A DNA stretch of 64,000 nt from Boswellia sacra (lineage: Eukaryota; Streptophyta; Magnoliopsida; Sapindales; Burseraceae): assembly GCA_013180625.2 (NCBI GenBank), contig SNVD02013723.1, forward strand, positions 186,001-250,000. Reading direction: 5' to 3'. Positions 13,319-26,645 of this stretch are shown in pieces (within the stretch, counting starts at the first letter, position 1; each line of letters begins with the position of its first letter). Under the pieces are notes generated by a model, which did not search any database, was not told where the DNA came from, and saw nothing but the letters and a program-made list of their open reading frames with translations. The translations under genes were made by a program, and so were the position numbers.

Positions 13319-15712
13319 CTACTCATTTTGTCCATTGACTTGGCTACTCCCACTGTCTTTCTCGCCACTTCCATCAACTCTAAGCCCTGAGGCTTTTGAA
13401 GGAGGTGGTTCAGCACATGACCTTAGGACAGCCTCATTCTGCAAGAGAGAGCCATTTCCCAAATTTCAAATACAGAACAAATGTAGCCAAAACCACATAC
13501 TAAGAAAACAATTAAGAGTAAGGAAATAAATAGAGCCTAAATTAACAGATGAAAACAAAGTCATCTATAACAGAATCAGACAAGTAGAATAATGACAGAA
13601 ACAATGTGGAGGCTATACAGCAAATTAATTAGAAAAATTATCATTGTTGAATTTGTGTGCACTAGAATGAGAATTATGTCATTGGCCTTTCAATAGGTAG
13701 GTTTCAATGATTGGACTAATGAAGACAAAGGTTAGTCAGGCGGCAGTTCTGATGGCAGCAAAAGCATTCCATGTTCTGCTTGACTTAAGGTTGATTAGGT
13801 TTTTACATACACATGACTAAATTCATGTACATATATCCAAAATCACTGACAGGAAATACAGTTATGATCCCCAATCTTATAATAAAATCAAAACGACCAT
13901 TTTTAAAAAATCAACTAGATCCCATACCACTCCTATAGTTGTATTAGAATGCTCATTTTCTCAGGCTTAATTTGATATTGGACAAGTGACAGAATTCAGT
14001 ATAAAGTTTACTCTTTTCTTCTAGTAAACTCGTTAGGACCATTTTTTAGAATTTAAGACTTACTCGGTCGTCAAAAAATAAAATAAAATAAAACTTAGAA
14101 ATGGTGGATTCATATTTATCTTCTCAACTTGGTGTTGGCAGGACCACAACAGAGCAAACTATGTTAATCAGAACATTTGTTCAAATAAGCAAAGTTATAA
14201 TGAGGATATTATAATGGAAATTTAGAACAGTATTTTCCTATCATAAATATTCGCCAGTTGCACTGAAAAAATGCTAGCTTATCAATTATGAATATGAAAG
14301 CCAAATCTAAGTATCCCTGAGATTATATTAGCATGCCTTTTACAGTCCATGTGTTTTACAACAATATTTTGCAATTGCCTAACAGATCTAGATCCTATTT
14401 AACTTGCCTCCTAGTCACTGTAACAAACTGATTTTGAAGGGGGAAGATCCTAAAGGTATAGGATCATATCCCAATTTTTCTTTTGCTAGGCCTATGGCTA
14501 AAAAGGCCTACTTTTTACGTTTATGAGGTTCATTGAAATATGAAATTCAACCCAAATCAGATCTTCAATTGCCAGAAGCTATTCCACATCATTGTTGAGA
14601 TGCTTTTGACACAAGCATCCCCCTTGTACTTATTCAGATACAGAATTTTTACAATATGAATCTAGAAATAAAAGAATGAAACCTATTCTAAAGCAGGTGT
14701 GGATATATATTATTCATCCGGCCAGTGGCGATGCAGAAACCCACATGCCCCACTACACTTCACTAGTCCACCATGAATTAATTATTTATATAAATCTCTT
14801 TTATATAAATCTCTTTTATATAAATCATTTCAAAAGTAACTATTAAGCTATTCTTTTCATGTTTCTTCTGTGATAACCATACATAGAATCCAAATTTTAA
14901 AGAATTAATCATGCAACTGCATATAAGACAACCAGATAATGAAAACTTTAATTGTAGTCGAGAATCATGATCAATTTCAATTATATTTATTGCAAAATTG
15001 TTAGGCAACAAATACAAAGTATAAGAATTCCTTGAAGCTAGTGCCCCTCAAACGGTCCAGCCAATACTATGAACCATTCATTTCATCTGTTCGAATTACT
15101 TGCAGAACTAAGACAAGGGAAAAGGAGGAAACTTCTCATGTCAAAATTTAGGAGAGAATCTGGACAGAAGATTCCGTCAAATGTATCTCCAAAGACGACG
15201 ATAAATTATCACCTATTATCAAACACTCATTAACAATAACTATGCCGTAAGTAGCCAGATGGTAAACATCTACAAAAACTATTACCTAGCGTTATGAAAG
15301 TTCACCAAATTAGCAGACTAGTAAAGGAACATATTTCTAACTGCATGAACTCACTACCTCTTAATCTTATCTTTCATTCTGACAGAACCAGAATCAATTA
15401 CAGACACAAAAAGAATAGAATGAACGCAATAGAAACAGGATGAATACATAACAGTATCTAGAATGATAAAGCTACAATTTTAGAGATAAAAAAATTTAAG
15501 CATTTTCATGATCAAATGAAGCAGAAACCCTAAGTTACATACAGCCGTGATGATAGAGGAAGATTGACCTGCCAAACACGAAGGAGACGCTTCTTGGCGT
15601 TGGCTTTACGAGTTGAAGTGAGCTTTATTCTCTTCCAAACGAGTCCGCCAGAGTCGTGCTTCTTCACTATCTCCATTACTCTCGTCCCACAAAATGCTCC
15701 AACTCCCGCCAT
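13319..15712 (-). CDS. Two-exon gene for an 87-residue protein of unknown function
   Basis: On the minus strand, exon 1 is 15712-15569 (48 codons) and exon 2 is 13438-13319 (39 codons plus TAG). The intron of about 2.1 kb has a GT donor after CAG and a TTGCAG acceptor, and both exons are in phase 0. The N-terminal half is compact and basic, with RVMEIVKKHDSGGLVWKRIK followed by TRKANAKKRLLRVWQ. The tail is short and hydrophilic, rich in Pro, Ser and Gly (EPPPSKASG). It has no signal peptide, membrane segment or known catalytic motif. I believe a protein like this is conserved across land plants, but I cannot name a function. I used the internal ATG at 15712 rather than the upstream in-frame ATG at 15763 because conserved-looking sequence begins there. 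The basic N-terminal half could bind nucleic acid or be organelle-targeted, but that is speculation. Confidence 0.75.
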
Positions 15713-16052
15713 CTCTCTCCTTCCCCTCTCTGTGCTGATTGCTGAGCAACTATGTACATGCACTAGGTCTTGCCCATTGGACCAATTTTCTTAAATTACT
15801 AATTTGGGCCTTGTCTTTGTTCGTCAACCTTGCTAAGTACACTCACACTATTGTGTTTGTGCCTATCCAATACACCCTACATCGATAGCATTTTGGGTTA
15901 GGAGCCATCATGGTAGGTCAAAGAGTTCTTTTGATTTTTAGCATACTCCTATTTGATTGCCTCAAGAAACAAAATACCTTGTTGATAAGTTCTTGGAAGG
16001 CATTCTAGTATGTAGTTAACGGGTTTGGCCAATAACAAATGTTAGCATTATC
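15713..16052. other. 5' flank of the small gene, non-coding
   Basis: Contains the likely leader and promoter of the minus-strand gene ending at 15,712. I see no other feature. Confidence 0.45.
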
Positions 16053-16484
16053 CAGTGATGGAGCCAGAAAAATTTGATAAGAGGGGAAAATTAAACTATA
16101 ATAAGTGAAGATAATTTAATTACTTAAAAATTAAATAGCTATGAAACTCAATAAAGAAAACTAAATATTATATATTTACATTATTTGGAGGGTATATTTA
16201 TAATATCAATTTTAAATTGAAATCTTAAAGAAATGATAAAGTAGAATAATATAATTTATTTAATTCGAAAGGAGCATCTATGTAAAATGTAAAAAATAAA
16301 TGAGAGACAAAAACAATGAATGACGATGGAGAGTATTATACAAATTTTTTTAAGGAAAAAAATTAAAGAACGTATGTATATATTAACAATTAATTAAAAA
16401 AATAAAATAAAAGAATCTTTGAAAATTTTGTTGGTCCCAACAGGGGCAATTGTCTCTCTTCGGCATATGTTGGCTCCGTGCATG
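16053..16484. mobile_element. Non-autonomous hAT-like element (432 bp)
   Basis: The left end is CAGTGATGGAGCCAG and the right end TTGGCTCCGTGCATG, imperfect inverted repeats of the CAGTGG-GGAGCCA kind seen on many plant hAT elements. The flanks are GCATTATC (16045-16052) and GTATTATC (16485-16492), an 8-bp target duplication matching at 7 of 8. No coding capacity. Confidence 0.65.
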
Positions 16485-16766
16485 GTATTATCTATGTGTA
16501 TCTCTAACAACTTATTTGGAATGATTATTCGTTATTCGATATTGAACTTGACTAATCTATTAAAAAATATTAAAATTTGCTAAATTTTAAAATAGCCGTT
16601 TCAATTTGGCTTTTTTTTTTGGGGCACATTTTCATAGTATTATGGATTTACACTTGACACTCTTAAAATTTCGGTTAATTATTTACACAACCAAGTGTGA
16701 ATTGTTCACTTGAAATAATAACATGAGAGAAGCAAAAATAACAACATGGGAGAAGCAAAAAGAATA

Positions 16767-16870
16767 GGAAATTTTTTACAATCAGCCCCCAATTTGGGGG
16801 CCTTTTCAAAATGGCCTCCCTCATTATTTGTTTTCAAAACAATAGCCTCCACACATTGAATTTACCAAAA
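16767..16870 (+). repeat. MULE1 left terminal inverted repeat
   Basis: Matches the reverse complement of 39943-40046 over about 100 bp, including CAATTTGGGGGCCTTTT and the segment GCCTCCCTCAT. Similarity fades after the AATTTACC segment. Confidence 0.85.
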
Positions 16871-17394
16871 TACCCTCACTCTCTTATACATTTCAATAAC
16901 CATGAACCATTTCGAAAACAGAAAACGTTCCCTCCTCCACAATTCAATAACTACAAATTGATTTTATTTTCATCCGTTCCCATTGCTCCTAATTTGCATT
17001 TGATTTCGATTTAAGAGAGAATGAAACTGGAAAGAGAGAGAGAGGTCGTTTTAGTTTTGGAGAGGAAATAGAGGAAGTTGCAGGCAATGAACTTATGGTT
17101 TGCGAGTGAGAGAACAAACAAAATCGAAAACTCAGTCCAGAACATTGTGTTTTGAGTCGTTTTCAAATTGAATGTTAATTTATTGATGCATTTTTTATTT
17201 GAATATGGTTAGAACAGTGACAGTGATGATTTTGTAGAGAGAGAAATGGGTTTAGGGATTTATCGGAGTTAGAAAACTAAAAATTGATGTTTTTTTTGTT
17301 GAAATTGTAGTTAAATAGTGAAATATATTTGTGATTGTGATGCTATGAATGTGGATACATGAGGATTTGTATTGAGAAATAGAGGTTAAAGACG

Positions 17395-17770
17395 ACATTG
17401 GTTCGACAGTGTCGAACTGTCGAACCTTTGTCTAACTGTCAAATGTCAGCTTAGTCGTCGAATAACACTGTTGAATTAGTCGAATTGGCCTGTTGTTCTG
17501 TCTAATAATGTATTGTTGAATAATGCTGTTGAATAGTTGAAATACCTTGTTTTATTGTTGAGTTATCGAATAATAGTCAAACTGTCGAATTAGTTGTCTT
17601 ATTTTGATGCATTTATCGAACCATCATTGAATTAATTTCTGATTTCATCGAATTATTGAATTGTGTTGTCGAACTGGAGGCAACTGTTGCCAAATTTGCT
17701 TGCATTGTGTCGAATTATTGAATTATTCAATTCGACAGTTCGATTTGTAGTTGATCGAACTATTAGAATT
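17395..17770. repeat. Subterminal GTCGAA-type repeat cluster of MULE1 (left)
   Basis: Many short degenerate copies of GTCGAACTGTCGAA-like sequence occur in both orientations, for example TTCGACAGTGTCGAACTGTC near 17,402. A related cluster lies at the right end and another in MULE2. Subterminal arrays of short motifs are a usual place for transposase binding in several DNA transposon families. That role here is inferred. Confidence 0.6.
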
Positions 17771-17852
17771 TTTTAACAGAAGTGCCATATTCGCTAATCC
17801 GTGCAAGCTTTTCTGGTTCTAACCTATTTTATCCTTCATTGTAGGCCTAAAT

Positions 17853-20800
17853 ATGGAGCCCCCGAAGTTAAGGGTCACTTTCAACTTGAAAACGCCAAAA
17901 AACGGTCCATTTTGATGGTGTTCTTACAACCATGGTACGGTTGGATTGCATTTCGGTCTACAATAAGCTCATCGACAAGCAGAAGAGGTAATTTAACGAG
18001 CGAACGAGCTTTGATGAACTGATGCAGATGCGTGAGCTAATGTTGTTCCCAAGCAAACTGGCATACTACGCCATGTCGCATGAGTTACAAACATATGAAA
18101 TAGAGGATGAGGAGTTGTGGTACCTCGTTTTTGGTAAGGCATTGTGCTTGTAATATTATGAAATGAAATAAAATTTTAAGTTTGTACTGACCCACTTAAA
18201 CTTGTTGATCATGCAGGGAAGGCTATTCGATTCTTAATTCATGAATTTGCCTTAATCACAGGCCTAAAGTTTGGTCCAATGCCAACTTTCAAGCAGAACC
18301 CTAAATATCGCTTGAGGGATAACTATTTAAAGGAATTTTTTGGCAAGGGAAAGCATATGAAGATTATAAAATTCAAGGCCTGGATTGAGTCTATGGACTT
18401 TAACAAAATGAGGTCTTTGGATGCTGTGAAGTTAATTGCTTATTAGGTTTTAGAGCATTTTTTATTGGGTTGACTAAGAACAGGTCTGATTAATTTGGAT
18501 TATCTTGAACTGATCGATGATATGTAGAGGTTCAAAGACTACCCTTAGGGTACACTTGTATGGAGGGAGACAAATCATGGTCTAAAGAATAGCATCCTAG
18601 ACCGGGCGACTAAGTATCTACAAAGGGTGTCGGTGAAGGAATCACACACTAAAGAGAAATATAACCTTTATGGATGTGCATACGCTTTCTAGGTACTAGA
18701 ACAAACTAGTTTTGTTTTTCAAAATGTGTACTTAGTTATCGGTTAGTTTCATGACTTTAATTACGTGGCTTTTATTGATTTAGATTTGGTTGTATGAGGC
18801 GATTCCATTTGTAGGGTCCTCATACACACGAAAGGCTGCAGCTTTCAAAAGCAAGATCCTATGTATTTTGAGGTGAGCTAGTGTGGACAAACTCATCACT
18901 GGGTAGAAGTGATAAGGGATGTATTCAGTGTAACCCGTTAGGTAATGAAGTTAAACTAAGACATTCACTTTGTCAAATGTTTCCCACATAATGCATTCTT
19001 CATTATTATAAATATTTTTCATTGTTTTTTCACCAAGGGGATCCTCCTTTTGTGAGCCTTTGTCTAGAAGTCGCGAAGCAGGCTAGCGACATATATATAA
19101 AGAATCAACGTTGGATTAACAGCCCATGAGGCACACTTGTGGAGTGGGCCAAGGCCAATGAGTTACCTCCATCATGCAAAAAAACAGACGGTAAGAGACA
19201 GAAGGAGAAGTGACTAATGCCGAGCGAAGGTGAGAGTCTGACCCTTGGAGAGCATGAGGAAGCGACCGACGCTCATTTTGGACAAACAGAGGGCTAGGTC
19301 AGTAAATGTTGTTACAGTGATTATACATGTTAGCACATTTAAATATACATGAGTTTGTTTTGACTACAATAACGATGTTTTCTATGCCATGCAAGCGGCT
19401 TTCAATTCTACTCTACCTCTATCGTTCCTAGATGCTATTCGTCATGAGTTTGCAGTCCATCGTGTAGAGATAGCCGCTACCCTTGCTGACCACCTTAATA
19501 TGGTCCAAGTTCTACATAACCATGATGCAGTTGATATAAACACATCACGGGATAAGGTGCAACAGTTACAAAATGAAGTACATAATTGTGAGATGAGATA
19601 CCTATGTACATAGAGGCGGTGGATGACGAGGTAATACTTTTTCCTAAATTATATATCAAGGTATCCTTGCGTTAGTAGTAATTACGTTGCAATTCTTAAT
19701 TTTTGTTGAAGGAAGTGATGCAGTCAACGCCCACGGCCTAGAACCAGGCCCAACCACCTCTAGAGGCTACACAGTACTTTGTGGTCCTAGAGGAGATGGT
19801 GTGTTTGTCATAAGACAGTACACCAGAGGTCTAACCAGGAGGTTTATGGTGATGCCATTGAGAATATCTGCGTCCTTGGATCTCGATCGACATCATATTA
19901 GTTAGTAAAGCTTTATACCAATAGGGTTCGAAGGAAGGCGGCCGCCCTTCTTAGCCTATACATTGATCTAGACCAGTGGATGAAGAGACGGAAGGTGGTA
20001 CGTGCCTCATAGGATGTACCGTTTGACTCGACACCTTCCTCTTACAATTGTGGGTTTATGTTTGACTCACAATTTGAGTCTTGCTACAATTTTTGATGTG
20101 TTGGGGGGCGGGGGGGCATAAACGCATTCAGCTTGGACCTGACTACTTTGTATCTAGTTTAGCCTAGTTTGCTGATATCACTACTTGCGAATCATGGCTT
20201 CCTGATGAGGTTAGAGTCTTATTGTCTACTGTTAGAGAAAATTACCCATTTCTTTATTTTAAAAATCATATCTAACTCGGCTCCTGTCTTAATTACAACA
20301 CATTAATGTCTTTATGTACTTCCTCCAGGTGAGACAGGTGCAATATCCCGTGATGATACAACAGCGGTTCACTGCCCTTAACTATGGATTATTTTTATGT
20401 ATTTGTCTATAACTCTATGTTGAATGATTTGAAACTGTCAGAGATAAGTGATTTTAATTACATTAACAATTATGTCAACAATCTTGGATGAGTAGCACTT
20501 ATGAAAAATGCAAGGATGACATGGCAAAAATTGAATAGGAGCCTCTATTATTCCAGTACAAGATGACTTGAATATAAGCAATAGAGTTTGTTGGACTGAT
20601 GTAGAGAATGTAAGTTGTACTTCTAATGTCTCATTTCTTGTGAATGTTAGTGGCTTTTCTTGTCGTTCATTCTATTATGTCAACCCGATTTAAATAACCT
20701 CAACAATTTTTTTTCCAAATAGATCTATGGACCAGTGAATGTTAGTGGCCAACATTGGGTACTTGCATAGATTTCTTTCAAGAAGCGCGGGTGGTTATTT

Positions 20801-21200
20801 ACGATTTACAGATTCTAGAAGATCCAGAGGCCCACCATAAGGTCATTGATTACTACATGCCCCTACCAGTACTCACTCCACATTTGATGGAGACGGTTAT
20901 GTGATTCTCTAAGCGTACAGATGTCTCTCACGAGACAACTCCATTTGCGATCTTTCGATCCATAGAAGTAATCCCCCAACAACCTCCTTAGAGTGGTGCA
21001 TGTGGAGTGTTTTGTTCCACATATGCCGAGCTATTTAGTTTAGGAGCTGGGTTGGGCGTGATTGGTCATGTTGAGGAGGGGATGCTCAGATGTCAGATGG
21101 CATTGCAGGATTGGCATTTAGGGGGCATGGACCACGCAGATACTTTTTGGAAGCATAGTTTGGATGGGTGGCCTGCAGATAAGTTATTTTGCCATATATG
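17853..21200 (+). pseudogene. Decayed Ulp1-like (C48) cysteine protease gene of MULE1
   Basis: The reading starts at MEPPKLRVTF (17853) just after a splice-acceptor-like CATTGTAG. A DUF1985-like segment follows, with ELWYLVFGKA and, across an intron, GKAIRFLIHEFALITGLKFG near 18,220. The C-terminal catalytic region keeps the protease landmarks: GQHW with the catalytic His codon at 20753-20755, and SGACGV with the catalytic Cys codon at 21001-21003, preceded by a glutamine-rich stretch. Many in-frame stops and frame changes interrupt the gene, so no functional product is likely. Ulp1 enzymes cleave SUMO from proteins. Why MULEs carry such genes is unresolved. The 3' limit is approximate. The same gene, equally decayed, lies in MULE2. 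Confidence 0.8.
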
Positions 21201-22459
21201 CCTTCATTTGCATTTGTATAGACTTTTGATTTTGTATGGACTGCATTTTCATTCATTTTGTACAGAAGTTAATTTTGTTCATTCGATTGTTCAAAAACGG
21301 GCTAATAAATATTTACGTCATTACACATATTTATATTTATGCAAGTCTTCATTATGATAATGTAATAATAATACATAATTGAATCAACAACTACAAATAA
21401 AAAAAAAAATATCAATTAAGCCGCTTTGGAAGGCCCGACTTCAGCTGAGTTAGCAGCTACATGAAAAGGCACTGGATTCTTACATGTATATCAATTGTGC
21501 CCTTTACCTTTGCACTTACTGCATGTATGCTATCTAATTGTCTCTTCTATTGGTGGGATACGCTATGCTCGACGTTGTCTAGCTTGTGTATGAGTGATGG
21601 GTGGGAATACAACCTGTGCTCTCACATCATCTGGAATAACCTAAACCATGCTCATCCCGATCGAGATCACGGATAATGCATATGCGAGCGTCAAATGTTC
21701 TTTTGTGTACATTGGACAACAATAAGACACAACTGTCTTCAATCTTATATGACAACAAACTGTGATAGCATGAAAACATGGAACCTGATCCAAATCAAAC
21801 ACTTTATAGGAAAATGTCCTTGTATTCAGATCCATAACATCGACCCTGACACCCAAGTACACTTGATATAGATGTCGACTGATTGGTGCAACCCGAAGTC
21901 TGTCGGATTCGTCTTTCCTATTTCTCCATAATTCCTCGGTCCACTTTGTCAATGTTGTGGTGGAGTTTGTAGCAACAATGCATCTCTTATGGAATCACTC
22001 CTGTAAAACCTATAACACAAGAAATATATGTCAAACAAATTAGATTCTGTAAAGCATACAAGATAAAGTGCAACGAAACATACTGCTCGACAAAATTCAC
22101 AAATCAAAGTGATGCCCAAGTTCTTTGCCTTCTTTACTCTATTGTTCATAAACTTAGTAATATTCATGGTCATGATGCTAAACCTATGATCGAGAAAGTG
22201 ACAACGTGCCCATCTTCGGACATCTGCACACGCCAGGTACTCAACAGCCTTAGCATTTATGCCCATAACTTAATAGAAAAAATAATCAAACTCAGTTTAT
22301 CGGTAAGCTTTGGTCGCATCGATATAGGCAGGAACTAAGTACTTGTCCTTGAACTTGAGCTTCAGGTTACATTCTAGATGATGCATACAAATCCCAAACA
22401 CCATATCAGGAAATATGGTAGATACTGCATTCTCGATGCTTTTGTGATGATCAAAGATA

Positions 22460-24011
22460 TGATGAACACTTAAATATGTATGATTAATAAGAGCTTAATC
22501 CATTATTTTGTACAGATAGTGTCATCAAATTTCTCAACTTAAGCATATTTGTAGTCTTTGCATCTTTCGAATTAACTTCATCTTAATTTTGGTTTTTATT
22601 ATAGGTTCGATAAAATGGGCATAACTTTCTATTTATAGATCAGAATGGTGCAAATCTTGATTTGTTGGAAAGTTGATTAATTATCTACAAGCTCGTATTA
22701 CATAAGCATCATCAAATTCTGGCTCTTAGTGGACCAAAAATTGGCTTGAAGTGAACCCATCTACAGTTTCAGCCCAGCCTGACCATGCCTTCGTATTTTG
22801 ATCATATCTCTTGATATACGTATACAAATCATATGAATCAAGATGTTCTAGAAAGCTGAGAGAAATACCTATAACTTTTATGAAGACATGTTATCAAAAT
22901 TCTAAATAATTCAGTGCCAAAATAAGTGGTCAAAGTCAGTGCATATGATGATTCAAATTGTCAACAGGATATTTTATAACTGTCCCTTTATAATTTGACA
23001 AGTTTGCCCTTGAATGTATCTATAAGTAGAGGTGCCTTGTGACCCATTAGGGAATATTGGCCTTGGCTGTGATCTCTTATTATTGTGTTTTCTCTTGTGT
23101 TTTGTCATCTTAATATTATTAATAAATCTTATTTTTCTTGCAATTTGTTTTCTTTCTTTCATAATGTCTTGCTAAATTCTCTTTTGCTAAGGTGAAAGGG
23201 GAAACCCTTGATATGAGAATAAGAATTTTCTAACCCTTGACATGTACTTAATAATCATAATCTTTTATTGTTTATATTATATGATTTATATTTATTTTCT
23301 TAATCAATCTTGACACCACTCGTAAAGTGGAGGTCTTGATCCATTGTAGACAATCCTTGGCACATCAAATGCTTGGATCCTTTCTAGTTGTTATATGGTT
23401 CTTCCTTATTAACACAAGTCTAGTTAGGAACCTTGATTTGTTGTAGACATATGATGATTGCCATATTGGATACTTGAACCCATTTACAAGAAGTGGTATA
23501 AATATTGGTAACGAAACAAATATAATTCATATAACTAAAATGGGTTTAAATGACATACCTTTCAATTGGAACCTCTTTGATGTGAGGATTCCAATTGAGT
23601 TATAATTGGTTTACTTATCCTTATTTGATATATCAAGAGCGGATCCTCTAACCTTAGCTTTCATTAGTATTGTGTTAATTTCTTTTACTTATGTATTTTA
23701 AGTATTCTTGTCTATTGCTTATGAACTTTTTCTTTCATTTGCTATAGTAGGTTTTACCTTCTAATTTCCATAGATGGTTTTACCAATTTTTATTTTTGTT
23801 TTACATTTAAACGGTCGGTAGTACCGCCTACCATCTTAACTTTTATTTGTTGATATTATTTTCTTATTCATTTAAATCATTTATATCATATTTGCTTACC
23901 TTTTAGTTTGTAGCGCAAAATCCCCTTCCTTGTGGATCGACCCCGATCTCACCGGATTTATTACTTTGACACTCTTATACTTGGGAGATAATTCTATTTT
24001 TGGATATGTCA
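22460..24011 (+). mobile_element. Solo LTR inserted in the MULE1 transposase gene
   Basis: Alignment with the MULE2 transposase shows an insertion of about 1.55 kb here. It begins TGATGAACAC and ends GATATGTCA, matching TG...CA ends. The flanks are AGATA (left) and AGGTG (right), a possible 5-bp duplication with two changes. Near its right end is a segment with CTTGTGGATCGACCCCGATC, a wording common near the 3' end of plant gypsy LTRs. Its middle resembles the LTRs of the neighbouring gypsy element, but its end differs, so it is a related family. No internal region is present. Confidence 0.65.
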
Positions 24012-25233
24012 AGGTGATAACAAGATTTGGAATATATCCAACACAACCATAGAGCCTTGACATGAACCAACACCACAACTTATTATTCTCCGATTGATCA
24101 AAGTCGAGGGCTAAAGGGAATATTTGATTGTTGCCACCAGACATTGTGCCATGAACATTGTGCCTCAGTATTTCCCTATCAAGAAGGTGTCACCAACAGT
24201 AACAACAGGTCTAATCGATCTTATAAATCTCATAATGGATGCCCCTAAAGCCTTGAAGAAATACTTGAAGTGGTTGTCTTATCCACCTTAAGTGTTATCA
24301 TTGTACCGGGATTTGTTGATTTAATCATATAGGCATATGAAGGCAATAGAGCAAATGACACCTCAACAGTTCCATGGAGTTGCTTTAGGGCAGCCTCTTT
24401 GGCCCTCCACGCCTTCTAATAACTGATGGTAATGTACAAGTCTTTCTAAATATCCTCAATTATTTCAAGGGGTTGATATATTTTTGAGGCATTGAGAAAT
24501 TTCTCTTTAATGTGAGCCCTAATTAGTTATGCAATTCCTTCTTGTGGTTTGGATGTAAACCAGCACCTTCACATGTATGGGTGTTGTTAAAAACCTGTAC
24601 TTGGAAGTATTCAGTGTCTTTAACCTTTGTTGCTCTTAAATGCCATTTGCAAGATTCCTCGCGACAATCCACTTCAAACCCGGTTTTAGTTGATCTAGTT
24701 ACCTTGAACTCAAAATTGTGCAATGCAAGATTTGCCACCTTATGACAAAGCTTAGTCTTGTGAGAAAATATATGACCCACTTGAACTTCACCACTATCAA
24801 TTTCATGTGTTTTGTCCAAAACATGTGTTGTCGAAGTTCGTATTGGAGGTATGAACCTAAACACATCCTTAACTTTCTTAAGTACCGAATCAACCATATT
24901 ATGGTTATGTGAAATTTCTTCATTATGTTCCAAATGAAAATCCATCCCATCATTATCATCACCATAACTTCCACCATACCAATGATCTTGTGCACCCGCA
25001 TTTGCAGCATCTTCTTTAACATTGTCTTTGTCAACTATGTCTTCTTCGTAATTATCTTTCACTTTTGACACATCCTTAAATGCTTCTTCTTTGATGTTGT
25101 CAAGGTGGTGAGCATTATCATTTGTTACTCCAAAACCACGATAGCCTATAGAACCATTAACACCAACTCCTTCAAGAAGAACTCCAACATTACCATCATT
25201 TACAAAGTTACCTACAACATCACCATCATCGCC

Positions 25234-26645
25234 TATTTATGCCAAAATATACCGAAGTTATTATAATATAAGTTGAGGTGTTGAATCCACAAGGAGGCTT
25301 TTGACAAAAGAGGTTAGTAAAACAAAAATACTAAAAAGATAATAAAGACATAAAATTTAACTTTGAAGTGATTGGTTATAAAGAGACTACAATGCATAAA
25401 ATTGAAAACAATTGATAGCAATTAAGAGGTAAGGCATCGAGAATCATTTATATGTTTTGTAAATCTAATCTCTACTTTGATTCAACAATTATAACTCAAT
25501 TGAAAGTTTCACATCCCAAACAATCAATCAGAAAATATGTAACGTAAAGCATAATTGATAAACACATGTTTTTGATATACATAAACTCTTTACAAGCAAT
25601 ATTTACCAACAATGTTCATCCTTACAAGTTATCCAAGAGCAACCATATATCAATTGATAATATTGCAGTAAAAGATTAACTCATAAAATGAAACTACCAG
25701 TAACAACTATAATTCAACACGAATCACATAAAGAAAGCATAACTGAATTTATATGAAATTGAAAATTATAATTTTTGGATTAAAGAGAAATCACAAGATG
25801 AGAAATAGTTTAATACATAAACAAACATACAAACTTTATAGCCCTTGAGGAAGAATCAAAGTAGAGAAATAGTTAAACTGCACATACAAGTTCATCTCCA
25901 TCCTTACCAAGAGTTCTAGCCTAACTTACAATTCATTCTAATCATTTCGAAAGAGAAAATACAAGAGATAATTGTAATATACAATGATATAATGGAATCC
26001 AAATGATTTTTCTCTTCCTCCATTCAACTCCTCAAGTTGTTCTTATATAGGTGATTAAATAAAAACTATTTTAGTATGAACTAATCTTTCACATTTTCAG
26101 CCACCAAATCTTCCACCAACTTGCAATGCATTTTTGGCCACCAAAACAATTGAATTAGGCTTTGTGGGAAACATGAAAGTTGTACCTTTTTGTCTCATCT
26201 TTCCATGGCCATCAAAATCATGCAATTTGGTCAAGTCTTCTCTGAGATATGGTTAAAATACTGAACATGGGCTGAGCAATAACTACAGTTCAGTTTTGTT
26301 GTGTCTCAATTTCGGCCCATCAAATGTTGGATTTAGGCTTTTGATTGTTCTTCAACTTTGTGTAGGATTGAGTCATGTTGCTACAGGTTCAAGAATCTCT
26401 CCATTTTGATTTTTAGATTGAGAGTTATGTCAATTTTATTAAACCTGCACAAAGATTTCCATTAATTACAATTTAAGGACAACACTTTATTTCAAGATAA
26501 AGACTAAAAAAATGCAAAAGAAATGAAATAAATGTAAAAGAGGCATAAATAAAATAATTATGCTAAAATGTCATAAAAGTTTTGCAATATTGATCAATTA
26601 GCATTAATTATTTATGCTTAAGTGTGTATTTTCATGTGTTTATCA
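25234..26645 (-). repeat. 3' LTR of the gypsy element
   Basis: 1,412 bp, about 90% alike by eye to 37459-38831. On the plus strand it begins TATTTATGCC (the expected TG has become TA) and ends GTGTTTATCA. Just outside, the minus strand carries GGCTGGGATTG, a possible polypurine tract. Confidence 0.85.

Noticed and set aside
14724..15060. Further hAT element beginning CAGTGGCGATGCAG
   Set aside because: No convincing right terminus or 8-bp duplication could be found.
15564..15794. Plus-strand open frame across the first exon of the small gene
   Set aside because: It is antisense to the spliced minus-strand gene, and its protein resembles nothing.
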